The notes under the pieces were generated by a model. That model saw only the letters and a list, made by a program, of their open reading frames with translations, was not told the origin of the DNA and did no database searches. Positions 34,600-43,210 of a DNA stretch of 61,730 bases are shown piece by piece. Within the stretch, counting starts at the first letter, position 1, and each line of letters begins with the position of its first letter. The DNA lies in assembly GCA_963603285.1 (NCBI GenBank), contig CAVCMG010000016.1, positions 1 through 61,730 on the forward strand, written 5' to 3'. This DNA is from UBA11957 sp963603285 (lineage in GTDB: Bacteria; Bacillota; Clostridia; Lachnospirales; Lachnospiraceae). The position numbers and the translations under genes were made by a program.

Positions 34600-36432
34600 C
34601 TATATGCGCGGATTCTCCGGTTTAGACATGCTGTTTTGTCTTTCCAGTCTGGCCTCCTCCCAGAACGGGGATGGTCTGTCGTCTCCGTTTTCCTTCTGTA
34701 CGCAGGAAAGCACCAGCTTTTCCCTGGCCCTTGTCATCCCCACATACAAAAGCCGCCGTTCCTCCTCGATCTGCGCCTCTTCCCGGGCCTCCCGCCAGGG
34801 GATATTCCCGTCGTTGATATCCGGGATATAGACCACATCGTATTCCAGCCCCTTGGCTCCGTGCAGTGTCATCAGCTGCACGCCCTCTGGGGAAACGGGC
34901 CATGCATAGGCTTCCACTGCCGCTATATACTGCGAAAGACTGCTTTTTCCTGCGGCCAGCTGCTGCAAAAGCTCCAGCATCGCCAGATATACGTCCGGAT
35001 CCTTTCCCTGCCGCACAGCCAGCGCCTCAAGCCATGCCTCATAGCCCATATGCCGCCGGATATAATACAGCGCTGCCGCCGGTACAAGCCCCTTCATCCC
35101 TCCGATCTCCTGCCGCAGTCTGCACAGCCGCCCGGCCACAAAGCTATCCGCCCCTTCGATACTCTCCGCCCAGTCCAGCAGATGCCCTCGCAGCGCATCC
35201 CGGGGAATATACCGCTCCGGACGGTTCAGAATCCGCAGACAGGTGCTGCGCCTTTTGTCGCCATCTCCCAGCTGCAGATACGCCAGCAGATCCTTCCAGA
35301 TAAACGAAAGCGCCGGGCTTTTACTCTCCTTTTGCGAACAACAGGCGATTCCCTTTCGCTGCAGCGTCATCTGCAGTCCCTCCTGTCCTTTTCCCGTCCG
35401 GGTCAGCACGGCCATCTGCGACAGCGGGCGCCCCTCTTTTGTTTCCCGGACGATATCTTCGGCTATTTTCTGCCATGCACTGCGCCTGTTTTCGGCAGTC
35501 AGACAGACCACCTGCCCTTCCTGCGGCTTTGCCGGATGCACCTCCTTTGCAAAACGTACCCGGTTGTGCCGGATCAGGCGGTCAGCACAGGCAATGATCT
35601 GTCTCTCACACCGGTAATTCGTATCCAGTACGACGGTCTCCAGCGCCGGAAAATCCGCGGTCACCTGCTGCATCAACGCCGGATCGGCACCGCGAAAGCC
35701 ATAGATCGACTGGTCATCATCCCCCACCATAAACAGATTATCCTGCGGCTTTGCCAGAAGCTTTAACAGGGCATACTGTTGCCGGTCAATATCCTGAAAT
35801 TCATCCACCAGAATATGCGAAAACCGCTGCTGCCACTGCTCGCAGACCCTGGGGCAGTCCGTAAACAGCCGCAGCGTCTCTGTGGCCAGATCATCAAAAT
35901 CCATACTCTGACTGTGGAAAAGCGCAGCCTGATAGGCCTGATATGCCTGCCGGAAATCTTCGGGTGCAAGTGTCCCAGAAACAAACGTATCCAAAAGCTC
36001 CGGCATATGCTTGATGCGGCTGATCTCCTGTTCCAGAAGCTTAGCCTGTTCATCCAGTCCGGAAACCTCCTGCCCCAGACATTTCAGGATCTCCTGCAGA
36101 AGACGCTGTTTTTCTTTCCCGGCGATCAGCCGCTTTTCTTTCGTCTGCTTTGCCTCGCGCAATATGGCAAAAAAGACACCGTGCAGCGTGCCAAAGGTGA
36201 TCGGTGTCGAGGCGCTTTTGCTCTCTTTAAGATACCTCTCCCGCATCTGGGCGGCGGCTGCCCGCGTAAACGTCACCGCAAGGATCTCCTGCGGTCTGGC
36301 TGTATGCGTATCGGTTAAATATTGTAATCGGGAAATTAAAACAGAAGTTTTTCCGGAGCCGGGCCCGGCGAGAACCAGCATGGCTCCGGAAGTATGGGCG
36401 ACTGCCCTTTGTTGCGATTTGTTTAGATTCAG
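34600..36432 (-). CDS. UvrD/Rep/PcrA-type superfamily 1 DNA helicase
   Basis: The ATP-dependent 3'-5' helicase is about 610 residues, shorter than typical PcrA (~730). Motifs are the Q-motif LNKSQQRAVAH, Walker A LAGPGSGKT, TFTRAAAAQM (Ia), ILVDEFQDID (II), VGDDDQSIYGFRGA (III), TNYRCERQI (IV), LMTLHGAKGLEYDVV (V) and LYVGMTRAREKL (VI). The first ATG (36381) would cut off the Q-motif. No ATG, GTG or TTG lies between it and the upstream in-frame stop at 36444. The CTG at 36432, within CTGA at the gltX stop, is the best start. Nucleotide binding and translational coupling argue for it. Confidence 0.9.
   Translation of the reverse strand: MNLNKSQQRAVAHTSGAMLVLAGPGSGKTSVLISRLQYLTDTHTARPQEILAVTFTRAAAAQMRERYLKESKSASTPITFGTLHGVFFAILREAKQTKEKRLIAGKEKQRLLQEILKCLGQEVSGLDEQAKLLEQEISRIKHMPELLDTFVSGTLAPEDFRQAYQAYQAALFHSQSMDFDDLATETLRLFTDCPRVCEQWQQRFSHILVDEFQDIDRQQYALLKLLAKPQDNLFMVGDDDQSIYGFRGADPALMQQVTADFPALETVVLDTNYRCERQIIACADRLIRHNRVRFAKEVHPAKPQEGQVVCLTAENRRSAWQKIAEDIVRETKEGRPLSQMAVLTRTGKGQEGLQMTLQRKGIACCSQKESKSPALSFIWKDLLAYLQLGDGDKRRSTCLRILNRPERYIPRDALRGHLLDWAESIEGADSFVAGRLCRLRQEIGGMKGLVPAAALYYIRRHMGYEAWLEALAVRQGKDPDVYLAMLELLQQLAAGKSSLSQYIAAVEAYAWPVSPEGVQLMTLHGAKGLEYDVVYIPDINDGNIPWREAREEAQIEEERRLLYVGMTRAREKLVLSCVQKENGDDRPSPFWEEARLERQNSMSKPENPRI
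34605..34627 (-). promoter_or_regulatory. Possible SigE-type promoter of the spoIIIA operon
   Basis: On the minus strand CATATAGT resembles the SigE -10 (CATANNNT), with GTCTAAA 14 bp upstream as a weak -35. The position fits, since known spoIIIA operons are SigE-controlled, but the -35 is poor. Confidence 0.3.
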
Positions 36433-37877
36433 CTTAATTTTTCAATAGCTGCGCGGATACGGCGGATGGATTCCTCCTTGCCGATGATCTCCAGGATCTC
36501 TGTCGCACCGGCCGGTGTCATCTGCTTACCGGATACAGCGGTACGGATCGGCCACATCACATAGCCTGTCTTGTAGCCCTTTTCCTTGCCATAGGCAGAC
36601 AGCAGGGCAAACAAAGCATCATTGGAATAGTCCTCCTGCTGTTCCAGCAGCGGAAGTACATCCTCCAGTACAGCTTTGGAGGTTTCCGGTGTGGTTTTCA
36701 TCTTTTTATGATTGTACATGGCCACATCGTACTCCGGCATCTCTTCGAAGAAATCAACCATCTCACAGATATCCGGCAGTGTCTCGATACGGGTCTTTAC
36801 CATACCGGCGATCTTTTTCAGGTCAAAATCCTTTGTCAGCACACGTTTCAGATACGGCTCTGCCATCGTATAAAACTTATCAGCGTCCATAGCTTTGATA
36901 TACTCGCCGTTCATCCAGCGAAGCTTTGTCATATCAAAAACTGCCGGGGATTTGCTCATATGGCGGTAATCAAACTTCTGGATCAGCTCATCCAGAGACA
37001 TGATCTCCTGATTGTCCTCCGGGCTCCAGCCAAGCAGTGCCACAAAGTTGACGATGGCTTCACGGACAAAGCCCTGCTCTAAAAGATCCTCGTAGGAGGA
37101 ATGACCACAGCGCTTGGACAGCTTCTGGTGCTCCTCATTGGTGATCAACGGGCAGTGTACATATACCGGCACATCCCAGCCAAAGGCTTCGTACAGACGG
37201 TTGTATTTCGGTGCGGAGGACAGGTACTCGTTACCACGGACCACATGAGTAATCCCCATCAGATGATCGTCCACAACGTTGGCAAAATTGTAGGTCGGAT
37301 AACCGTCGGATTTGATCAGGATCATATCGTCCAGTTCTTCATTATTTACAGTAATATCTCCGTAGATCTCATCATGGAAGGTTGTAGTTCCCTCTGTCGG
37401 CATATTGATACGGATAACGTACGGCTTTCCGGCTGCCAGATTGGCCTCGATCTCCTCCTTGCTCAGATGCAGACAATGCTTGTCGTATACGGTGATCTCC
37501 TTTCCGGCTACGGAAGTACGCAGAGATTCCAGACGCTCCTTGTCACAGAAGCAGTAATACGCATCACCCTGCTCGATCAGCTGTTTGGCATACTTCATAT
37601 AAATACCCTGCGCGCATCTCTCACTCTGTACATACGGGCCTACACCGCCGTCCTTGTCCGGACCCTCATCATGTACCAGACTGGTATCTGCCAGTGTACG
37701 ATAGATGATATCCAGCGCACCCTCCTGGAAACGCTCCTGGTCTGTATCCTCAATACGCAGCATAAAGCTGCCTCCCTCATGTTTTGCGATCAGATAGGCA
37801 TACAGCGCAGTACGCAGATTACCTACATGCATACGGCCAGTCGGGCTCGGTGCAAATCTTGTTTTTACTTTACTCAT
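36429..37877 (-). CDS. gltX: Glutamyl-tRNA synthetase
   Basis: This class I synthetase charges tRNA-Glu (in many Clostridia also tRNA-Gln for later amidation). The 482-residue protein has the HIGH-type motif in PSPTGRMHVGNLRTAL and the KMSKS-type motif KLSKRCG, plus a Zn-type CFCDKERLESL segment and a C-terminal anticodon-binding domain. AGGAGG lies 6 bases before the ATG. Its TGA overlaps the proposed CTG start of the helicase. I see no T-box leader in the 42 bp upstream. Confidence 0.96.
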   Translation of the reverse strand: MSKVKTRFAPSPTGRMHVGNLRTALYAYLIAKHEGGSFMLRIEDTDQERFQEGALDIIYRTLADTSLVHDEGPDKDGGVGPYVQSERCAQGIYMKYAKQLIEQGDAYYCFCDKERLESLRTSVAGKEITVYDKHCLHLSKEEIEANLAAGKPYVIRINMPTEGTTTFHDEIYGDITVNNEELDDMILIKSDGYPTYNFANVVDDHLMGITHVVRGNEYLSSAPKYNRLYEAFGWDVPVYVHCPLITNEEHQKLSKRCGHSSYEDLLEQGFVREAIVNFVALLGWSPEDNQEIMSLDELIQKFDYRHMSKSPAVFDMTKLRWMNGEYIKAMDADKFYTMAEPYLKRVLTKDFDLKKIAGMVKTRIETLPDICEMVDFFEEMPEYDVAMYNHKKMKTTPETSKAVLEDVLPLLEQQEDYSNDALFALLSAYGKEKGYKTGYVMWPIRTAVSGKQMTPAGATEILEIIGKEESIRRIRAAIEKLS

Positions 37878-37919
37878 AATTTCCTCCTATTTATATAACG
37901 ATCCTGCGGGACCGGTATG

Positions 37920-39092
37920 TCAGTCCTTCAGCTTAATCCTTCGGGATACACTCAAAGCGATCGCCAGCTCCGCCATCTGGAAGAGACTCGACGTACCACC
38001 ATAGCTGAAAAACGGTAAGGTAATACCGGTCGTAGGAATCAGATTGATAACAACGGCAATATTTAAAATAACCTGCAAAGCAATATGGGCCATAATACCG
38101 GTCACCATCAGCGAACCGAACAGATCCGGCGCATTCTGGGCGATAAAAAACAGCCGGTACAACAGATACCCAAACAAAAGCAGTACTAAAAGCATACCAA
38201 AAATACCAAGTTCCTCACAGATGATGGCAAAGATCATATCGTTCTGGGCCTCCGGGATACTGCTGATCTTCTGGGCACTGTTGCCCAGTCCTTTGCCAAA
38301 CAGTCCGCCGGAACCGATCGCATACAGACCCTGGATAACCTGATAGCCGCCGAAAGCCGAATACTGCTCCGGATGCAGCCATACCTGGACACGGCGCAGA
38401 CGAAAGTTACCCGTCGGATCGTATTCCAGCGTACTCGCATAGATAACGATCATTACGGCAGCCACAGCCAGAACAGCCAGAAGTATCATAAACGGCTTTG
38501 TTTTCGGATGGCTCACAAAGATAATGACCATGGTGATCGCACCGATAATCAGACCTGTACTTAAGTTATCGGTAAAATACCAGGCAAAAGCCGCCGGGAC
38601 TGCACCCCAGAACAGCAAAAAAAGCGTGCCCTTTAATGTATTGATTTTTCGTCCAAGCTTGATAGCCAGATACGGAATAAAGATGATCACGGCAATCTTC
38701 GCTATCTCTGCCGGCTGAAACTGAATACCGATCTTCAGCCATCGTCTTGAACCATTGGCCGATACGCCAAGCGGTGTCAGACGCACCATCATCATCAGGC
38801 CAAGCGAGATCACATACAGTATCCCAGCCCAGCTTTTCAGGTAATGGTAATCATATCTTGAAATAAATATACAAAGAACCACAGCGATCGCACTGATCGG
38901 TGCCTGATGCTTCAGATACCACATACTGTCATTTGCCATCTTGGCATTGGAAGCGGCATCGTAGGAGCTGGCGCTATACAGAATAATAAGGCCAAAAGCT
39001 ACCAGAAGAATGATCGCCGCCAGCAGATTATAGTCGTAATAATCCCGGCGCGTTCTGGCATCCCGTACAGCCTTTCCTATCTCTCGAAACAT
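37920..39092 (-). CDS. SEDS-family peptidoglycan polymerase (FtsW/RodA/SpoVE)
   Basis: The 390-residue membrane protein has about ten transmembrane helices. SEDS hallmarks are GSRRWLKIGIQFQPAEIAKIA, the long extracellular loop with GLYAIGSGGLFGKGLGNSAQK and PEAQNDMIFAIICEELG, and the final GITLPFFSYGGTSSL. It polymerises glycan strands in elongation, division or spore cortex synthesis. The sequence alone does not tell RodA from FtsW/SpoVE, but the N-terminal YYDYNLLAAIILLVAFGLIILYSASS fits the FtsW/SpoVE side. No partner PBP gene is adjacent. Confidence 0.9.
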   Translation of the reverse strand: MFREIGKAVRDARTRRDYYDYNLLAAIILLVAFGLIILYSASSYDAASNAKMANDSMWYLKHQAPISAIAVVLCIFISRYDYHYLKSWAGILYVISLGLMMMVRLTPLGVSANGSRRWLKIGIQFQPAEIAKIAVIIFIPYLAIKLGRKINTLKGTLFLLFWGAVPAAFAWYFTDNLSTGLIIGAITMVIIFVSHPKTKPFMILLAVLAVAAVMIVIYASTLEYDPTGNFRLRRVQVWLHPEQYSAFGGYQVIQGLYAIGSGGLFGKGLGNSAQKISSIPEAQNDMIFAIICEELGIFGMLLVLLLFGYLLYRLFFIAQNAPDLFGSLMVTGIMAHIALQVILNIAVVINLIPTTGITLPFFSYGGTSSLFQMAELAIALSVSRRIKLKD

Positions 39093-39268
39093 ATTTTCCC
39101 CTTATCATGCCAAATATAGGATAGTTATATCATATAGAGCGGCTTTTTTCAAACGCTAATCCTGTTTTTTTGCACAATCCTGCCGCTTTTTATGAAACAT
39201 TTTCTGTTGCCGGTTTTGCAGACCTTTATTTTGCACGTCGCAGCACTTACTCAACCTGGTTTACCTGA

Positions 39269-40150
39269 TCATTTTTTTATGTGCGTGGCAATAAAATCTT
39301 TCGCATACTCTATAAACTTTCTGGCCGCCGGAGATGCCATCTGCAACGACGGCACAGCCAGACCAAGCCGTCGGACAGCACAGGGAGATAACGGCATCGT
39401 CTGCACATTCGTATCGTTATGCTCCAGTACCATGCCGGGCAGGATGCTGATCCCCAGCCCACAGGACACCATGGCGATGATCGTATAGTCATCCTTGGCC
39501 GAATACTGGATATCGGGATGGATATGCTTCTCATGCAGCAGACGATGGATATCGATGTCCGTACCCTTTTCGGAAATGACAAATGTCCGGTCATTGCACT
39601 GCTCTATCGGAAAGGCCCGGACACCCTCGCTGTCATAGTCCGGCGGCAGCACAGCCAGAAGCGGATCCTCTGCCAGAGGGATCCAGTCGTACCAGTCGTC
39701 CACACCTTCACTGAAAAATCCCATATCGACTTCCCGCCTTTGCATCCATTCCAGGATATCCTGCGCACCGCCCTCCTTGAAATGGATCTCGATCTGCGGA
39801 TAGTCCTTTCGGAATTCCCGGATGATCCGGGGCAGCCATTTGCGGGAAATACTCGAATATGTACCGATCTGCAACGATCCCTGATTCAGGTCATGCAGGT
39901 TCTCTACGGTCTGCTGCAGATTGTCCTGGCACTGCACAATCTTGCTGACACAGTCTAAAATCTCCTCTCCGGCTGCGGTCAGATATGCACCGTTTCTGTT
40001 CCTGTAAAATAAGGCCAGTCCCAGCTCTTCCTCCATACGTTTCAGCGTATGGCTGACACCGGACTGGGTATAGCCCAGCGCCTCGGCGGCTTTGGAAAAG
40101 CTGTGATGGCGCACCACTTCCATAAAAATATGATATTTGCTGATTTCCAT
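39269..40150 (-). CDS. LysR-family transcriptional regulator
   Basis: The 293-residue protein has an N-terminal winged HTH (residues ~1-62, HHSFSKAAEALGYTQSGVSHTLKRMEEELG) and a periplasmic-binding-like effector domain (~90-290). It is divergent from the PutP-type symporter with 207 bp between them, the usual arrangement of a LysR protein with its target. The inducer is unknown; proline or another substrate of the transporter is a guess. Confidence 0.92.
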   Translation of the reverse strand: MEISKYHIFMEVVRHHSFSKAAEALGYTQSGVSHTLKRMEEELGLALFYRNRNGAYLTAAGEEILDCVSKIVQCQDNLQQTVENLHDLNQGSLQIGTYSSISRKWLPRIIREFRKDYPQIEIHFKEGGAQDILEWMQRREVDMGFFSEGVDDWYDWIPLAEDPLLAVLPPDYDSEGVRAFPIEQCNDRTFVISEKGTDIDIHRLLHEKHIHPDIQYSAKDDYTIIAMVSCGLGISILPGMVLEHNDTNVQTMPLSPCAVRRLGLAVPSLQMASPAARKFIEYAKDFIATHIKK

Positions 40151-40296
40151 GCTTCATTCCTTCTTTCTTCCGCATATACGCCATTTCAAAGAATCGGATG
40201 CTTCGAGTCTATTTTACGGCAAATTTTTTAAATCGCTATGTATGCAGTATATGATTTACTGTCATGTTTGTCCATACTTTTATGAATCATTGTCGC

Positions 40297-40324
40297 TTTA
40301 CCATTCTAAAATATCCGGTATAAT
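40297..40324 (+). promoter_or_regulatory. Putative promoter of the putP-type symporter
   Basis: TTTACC and a perfect TATAAT are separated by 16 bp, 33 bp upstream of the ATG. A LysR site would be expected upstream of it, but I could not define one. Confidence 0.6.
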
Positions 40325-40357
40325 GGAACTGTTGATTTACTGAAGGAGGAGATTATT

Positions 40358-41893
40358 ATGGGTTCATCTACTATAGCAATTCTGATCGCCTTTGCCTGTT
40401 ATCTGGCTCTGATGGTGGCGATCGGTGTAATCTGCATGAAAAAGACAGGAAGCGCCAGCGATTATTTCCTTGGCGGGCGTGGACTGAGTGGTCCGGTTGC
40501 TGCTCTTTCCGCACAGGCTTCCGATATGAGTGGCTGGCTGTTAATGGGTCTGCCAGGTTCGATATATGCATTGGGTACAGGACAGGCATGGATTGCCATC
40601 GGTCTTGGTCTTGGCACGATCGCCAATTGGCTGATCATTGCAAAGCCGTTGCGCCGCTATACGATCGTGGCTGACAATTCCCTGACTTTGCCGGAGTTTT
40701 TCGGTAACCGGTATAAAGATGAAAAGAAGATCCTTCTGGGTGTTTCTTCTGTGATCATCTGTATCTTTTTCCTGGTTTATACCGCCTCTGCACTGGCTTC
40801 CGGCGGCAAGCTGTTTAATTCTGTATTTGGTATTGATTACCATATCGCACTGTTTATCGGTGCTGCTGTTATTCTGGTCTACACGTTCATGGGCGGTTTC
40901 CTCGCTGTATGTACAACGGACTTTGTACAGGGTATGATGATGTTAATCGGTCTTCTGGTTGTTCCGATCATTGCATGGAATTTCGTCAGTGGTGATTTTT
41001 CCAATGCGCTGGCCAGTACGGGTGTCAATTCTGAGCACTACATGAGCCTGTTTTATAACGGGGATCATCCGATCACGGTCGTTGAGATCCTGTCGAATGT
41101 GGCATGGGGTCTGGGCTACTGTGGTATGCCGCATATTCTGGTGCGTTTTATGGCGGTCAAAAATGAGAAGGAGCTGAAGAAGTCCTCAGTGATCGCTATT
41201 GTATGGGTTGTGATTTCCCTTTCTTTTGCTGTTATTATCGGTGTTGTCGGCAGAGCTTTCCTGTTCCCGACGATTCTTGGTACAGAGGGCGCTGCTTCTA
41301 CGGAATCTGTTTTCATTGAGATGATCACCCGTGTATTTACGGAATATCTGCCGCTGCCGTTTATCGGTGGGCTGTTTATCTGTGGTATTCTGGCAGCGAT
41401 CATGTCTACGGCGGATTCGCAGCTTCTGGTCTGCTCTTCTGCTGTTTCTACGGATATCTACAGGGATATTCTTGATCCGAAGGCGGATGATAAGAAGGTG
41501 CTGATGGTCGGCCGTATTACGACGCTGGCTGTGGCTGTGATTGCTTTCTTTATTGCATGGGATCCGAACAGTTCGATCATGGGGCTGGTTTCGGATGCGT
41601 GGGCCGGACTTGGTTCGGCTTTTGGACCGCTGGTGCTGATGAGTCTGTTCTGGAAGCGGACGAATCTGGCGGGGGCTGTGGCCGGGCTGGTTTCCGGTGC
41701 GGGTACGGTGCTTGTGTGGGATTATCTGCCGCTGGTGGGTGGTCAGACGATTTATGCGGCTACTGGAATTTATTCTCTGTTAGTTGGATTCTTTATCAGT
41801 CTGATTTTCATTGTAGTGGTCAGTCTGCTTACTAAGGCACCGTCTAAGGAAGTTACGGATCAGTTTGAGGCTTATAAGGCTTATCGTGAGTAA
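40358..41893 (+). CDS. putP: Sodium/proline symporter (SSS family)
   Basis: The 511-residue sodium:solute symporter has about 13 transmembrane helices. PutP features are DYFLGGRGLSGPVAALSAQASDMSGWLLMGLPG near residue 33-66, with the Na+-site Ser/Asp cluster, and GGLFICGILAAIMSTADSQLLV near 335-356. AAGGAGGAG stands 7 bases before the ATG. It is probably controlled by the divergent LysR regulator. Codon use has fewer C-ending codons than the flanking genes, possibly from high expression or different ancestry. It is followed by a palindromic element. Confidence 0.92.
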   Translation: MGSSTIAILIAFACYLALMVAIGVICMKKTGSASDYFLGGRGLSGPVAALSAQASDMSGWLLMGLPGSIYALGTGQAWIAIGLGLGTIANWLIIAKPLRRYTIVADNSLTLPEFFGNRYKDEKKILLGVSSVIICIFFLVYTASALASGGKLFNSVFGIDYHIALFIGAAVILVYTFMGGFLAVCTTDFVQGMMMLIGLLVVPIIAWNFVSGDFSNALASTGVNSEHYMSLFYNGDHPITVVEILSNVAWGLGYCGMPHILVRFMAVKNEKELKKSSVIAIVWVVISLSFAVIIGVVGRAFLFPTILGTEGAASTESVFIEMITRVFTEYLPLPFIGGLFICGILAAIMSTADSQLLVCSSAVSTDIYRDILDPKADDKKVLMVGRITTLAVAVIAFFIAWDPNSSIMGLVSDAWAGLGSAFGPLVLMSLFWKRTNLAGAVAGLVSGAGTVLVWDYLPLVGGQTIYAATGIYSLLVGFFISLIFIVVVSLLTKAPSKEVTDQFEAYKAYRE

Positions 41894-41911
41894 TTGATTG
41901 ATGGACGGACG

Positions 41912-42092
41912 AAAAACAGGCCGCCCCCTGGGTGGGGGATATGGTTCTCATACAAAACGCGCTCTCGCTCTGCCTCGGCGTAGCGGTACTAAATTCGTCC
42001 GGCGCCTTTCGGCTTGGACTCATTAAGTGCCGACGCCTGCGGAAGGTTTTGTATGAGAACCATATCCCCCACCCAGGGGCCGGCCTGTTTTT
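41912..42092. repeat. Palindromic element A (variable arms, conserved core)
   Basis: Inverted arms at 41912-41958 and 42046-42092 (47 nt, one mismatch) enclose a core at 41959-42045 (87 nt) shared with elements B and C. The arms end in AAAAC before and GTTTT after the core. The arm bases begin with an A-tract and end with a T-tract, so the element can also act as a two-way terminator for the convergent putP and cysE genes. The core itself pairs: CGGTACT (41984-41990) with AGTGCCG (42026-42032), AAT (41992-41994) with ATT (42022-42024), GTCC (41997-42000) with GGAC (42016-42019). A is the most diverged copy. Confidence 0.9.
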
Positions 42093-42176
42093 CTGACTTT
42101 GTGGGAATGTAAAGAGCGGAAGGGCGTGGCCAGGGGCCACTGCTTCCGCTCTGTCGTTTTCTACACTATTCTTATT

Positions 42177-43136
42177 TTACATGCGATCCCAGCCGTTTTC
42201 CTGAATGAGGTCCTGGCGTTCGTCGTGGGTCTCGCGGTAATGGAAGACGAGTTCCTGATTTTTGAGGCTTACGCGGGCTCCGGCGGGGATGGAGGAGGTG
42301 ATGAAGACGTTACCGCCTACGACGACATCATGACCGATGACGGTTTCGCCGCCGAGGATGGAGGCGTTGGAGTAGATGGTGACGTTGTCTTCGATGGTGG
42401 GGTGTCTCTTTTTATTCTTGAGGGCCTGACCGCCGCGGGTGGAGAGACCGCCGAGGGTGACGCCCTGGTAGATTTTTACGTGATCGCCGATGGTTGTGGT
42501 TTCACCGATGACGATGCCTGTGCCGTGGTCGATGAAGAAATATTTACCGATGGTGGCACCGGGATGGATGTCTACGCCGGTGATGGTATGGGCGTACTCG
42601 GACATGATACGGGGGATCATGGGTACGCCGAGCTTGTGCAGTACATGGGCGATACGATGTACGATGATGGCGTAAAAGCCCGGGTAGGAGAAGATGATCT
42701 CGTCCTTGTTAAAGGCTGCCGGATCGCCTTCGTAGGCGGCTTCTACGTCTGTTTCGATGCATTCGCGGATCATCGGGATCTGCTCAAAGAAGGTAAGCGC
42801 GATCTCCTGTGCTTCTTCCCATGCCTGCTCCGGTGTGATATTGGCCTTGCCCTCCACATGCTTCCATACGAGGGAAATCTGCTTGGTCAGATTATATAAA
42901 ACATCTTCCAGAAGCATAGAAACCGTATTTTCCATCGTATACGTGCGGTAATGTTCGTTCCGGAAATAGCCCGGGAATATGATGATCTGGACTTTTTTCA
43001 GTATATCGACAACGACCTCTTTGCTGGGATCGTCAAAATGATTCTTCTTATCTACCACACGGCCTTTTTCATAATCCGCAAGGAGTGCACTGGTCAGCTG
43101 ACGGATGCGCTGCTGTGTGTTTTTCTGCTCTGTCAT
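42177..43136 (-). CDS. cysE: Serine O-acetyltransferase
   Basis: This enzyme makes O-acetylserine from serine and acetyl-CoA for cysteine synthesis. The 319-residue protein has an N-terminal helical domain (~1-190) and a left-handed beta-helix built of hexapeptide repeats (HPGATIGKYFFIDHGTGIVI, GDHVKIYQGVTLGG). The catalytic His lies in DIHPGATIG and DHGTGIV. It is longer than E. coli CysE (273) owing to the N-terminal part, as in the clostridial EpsC/SrpH-like branch. GGAGG precedes the ATG. No cysK is adjacent. Confidence 0.92.
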   Translation of the reverse strand: MTEQKNTQQRIRQLTSALLADYEKGRVVDKKNHFDDPSKEVVVDILKKVQIIIFPGYFRNEHYRTYTMENTVSMLLEDVLYNLTKQISLVWKHVEGKANITPEQAWEEAQEIALTFFEQIPMIRECIETDVEAAYEGDPAAFNKDEIIFSYPGFYAIIVHRIAHVLHKLGVPMIPRIMSEYAHTITGVDIHPGATIGKYFFIDHGTGIVIGETTTIGDHVKIYQGVTLGGLSTRGGQALKNKKRHPTIEDNVTIYSNASILGGETVIGHDVVVGGNVFITSSIPAGARVSLKNQELVFHYRETHDERQDLIQENGWDRM

Positions 43137-43210
43137 ACGTGTAAACCTCCGTTTTTCGCTTTCTACAGTATAACAGTATATGCGGGATTCGTCTATGAGA
43201 AATACTCCAA

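Noticed and set aside
37878..37919. T-box leader upstream of gltX (and of argS)
   Set aside because: The gltX leader space is only about 40 bp, and neither leader shows a T-box consensus or antiterminator.
41912..42092. The elements as insertion-sequence remnants or ordinary miniature transposons
   Set aside because: A miniature transposon has the same terminal inverted repeats in all copies; here the arms differ between copies, and no target-site duplication is evident at the borders.
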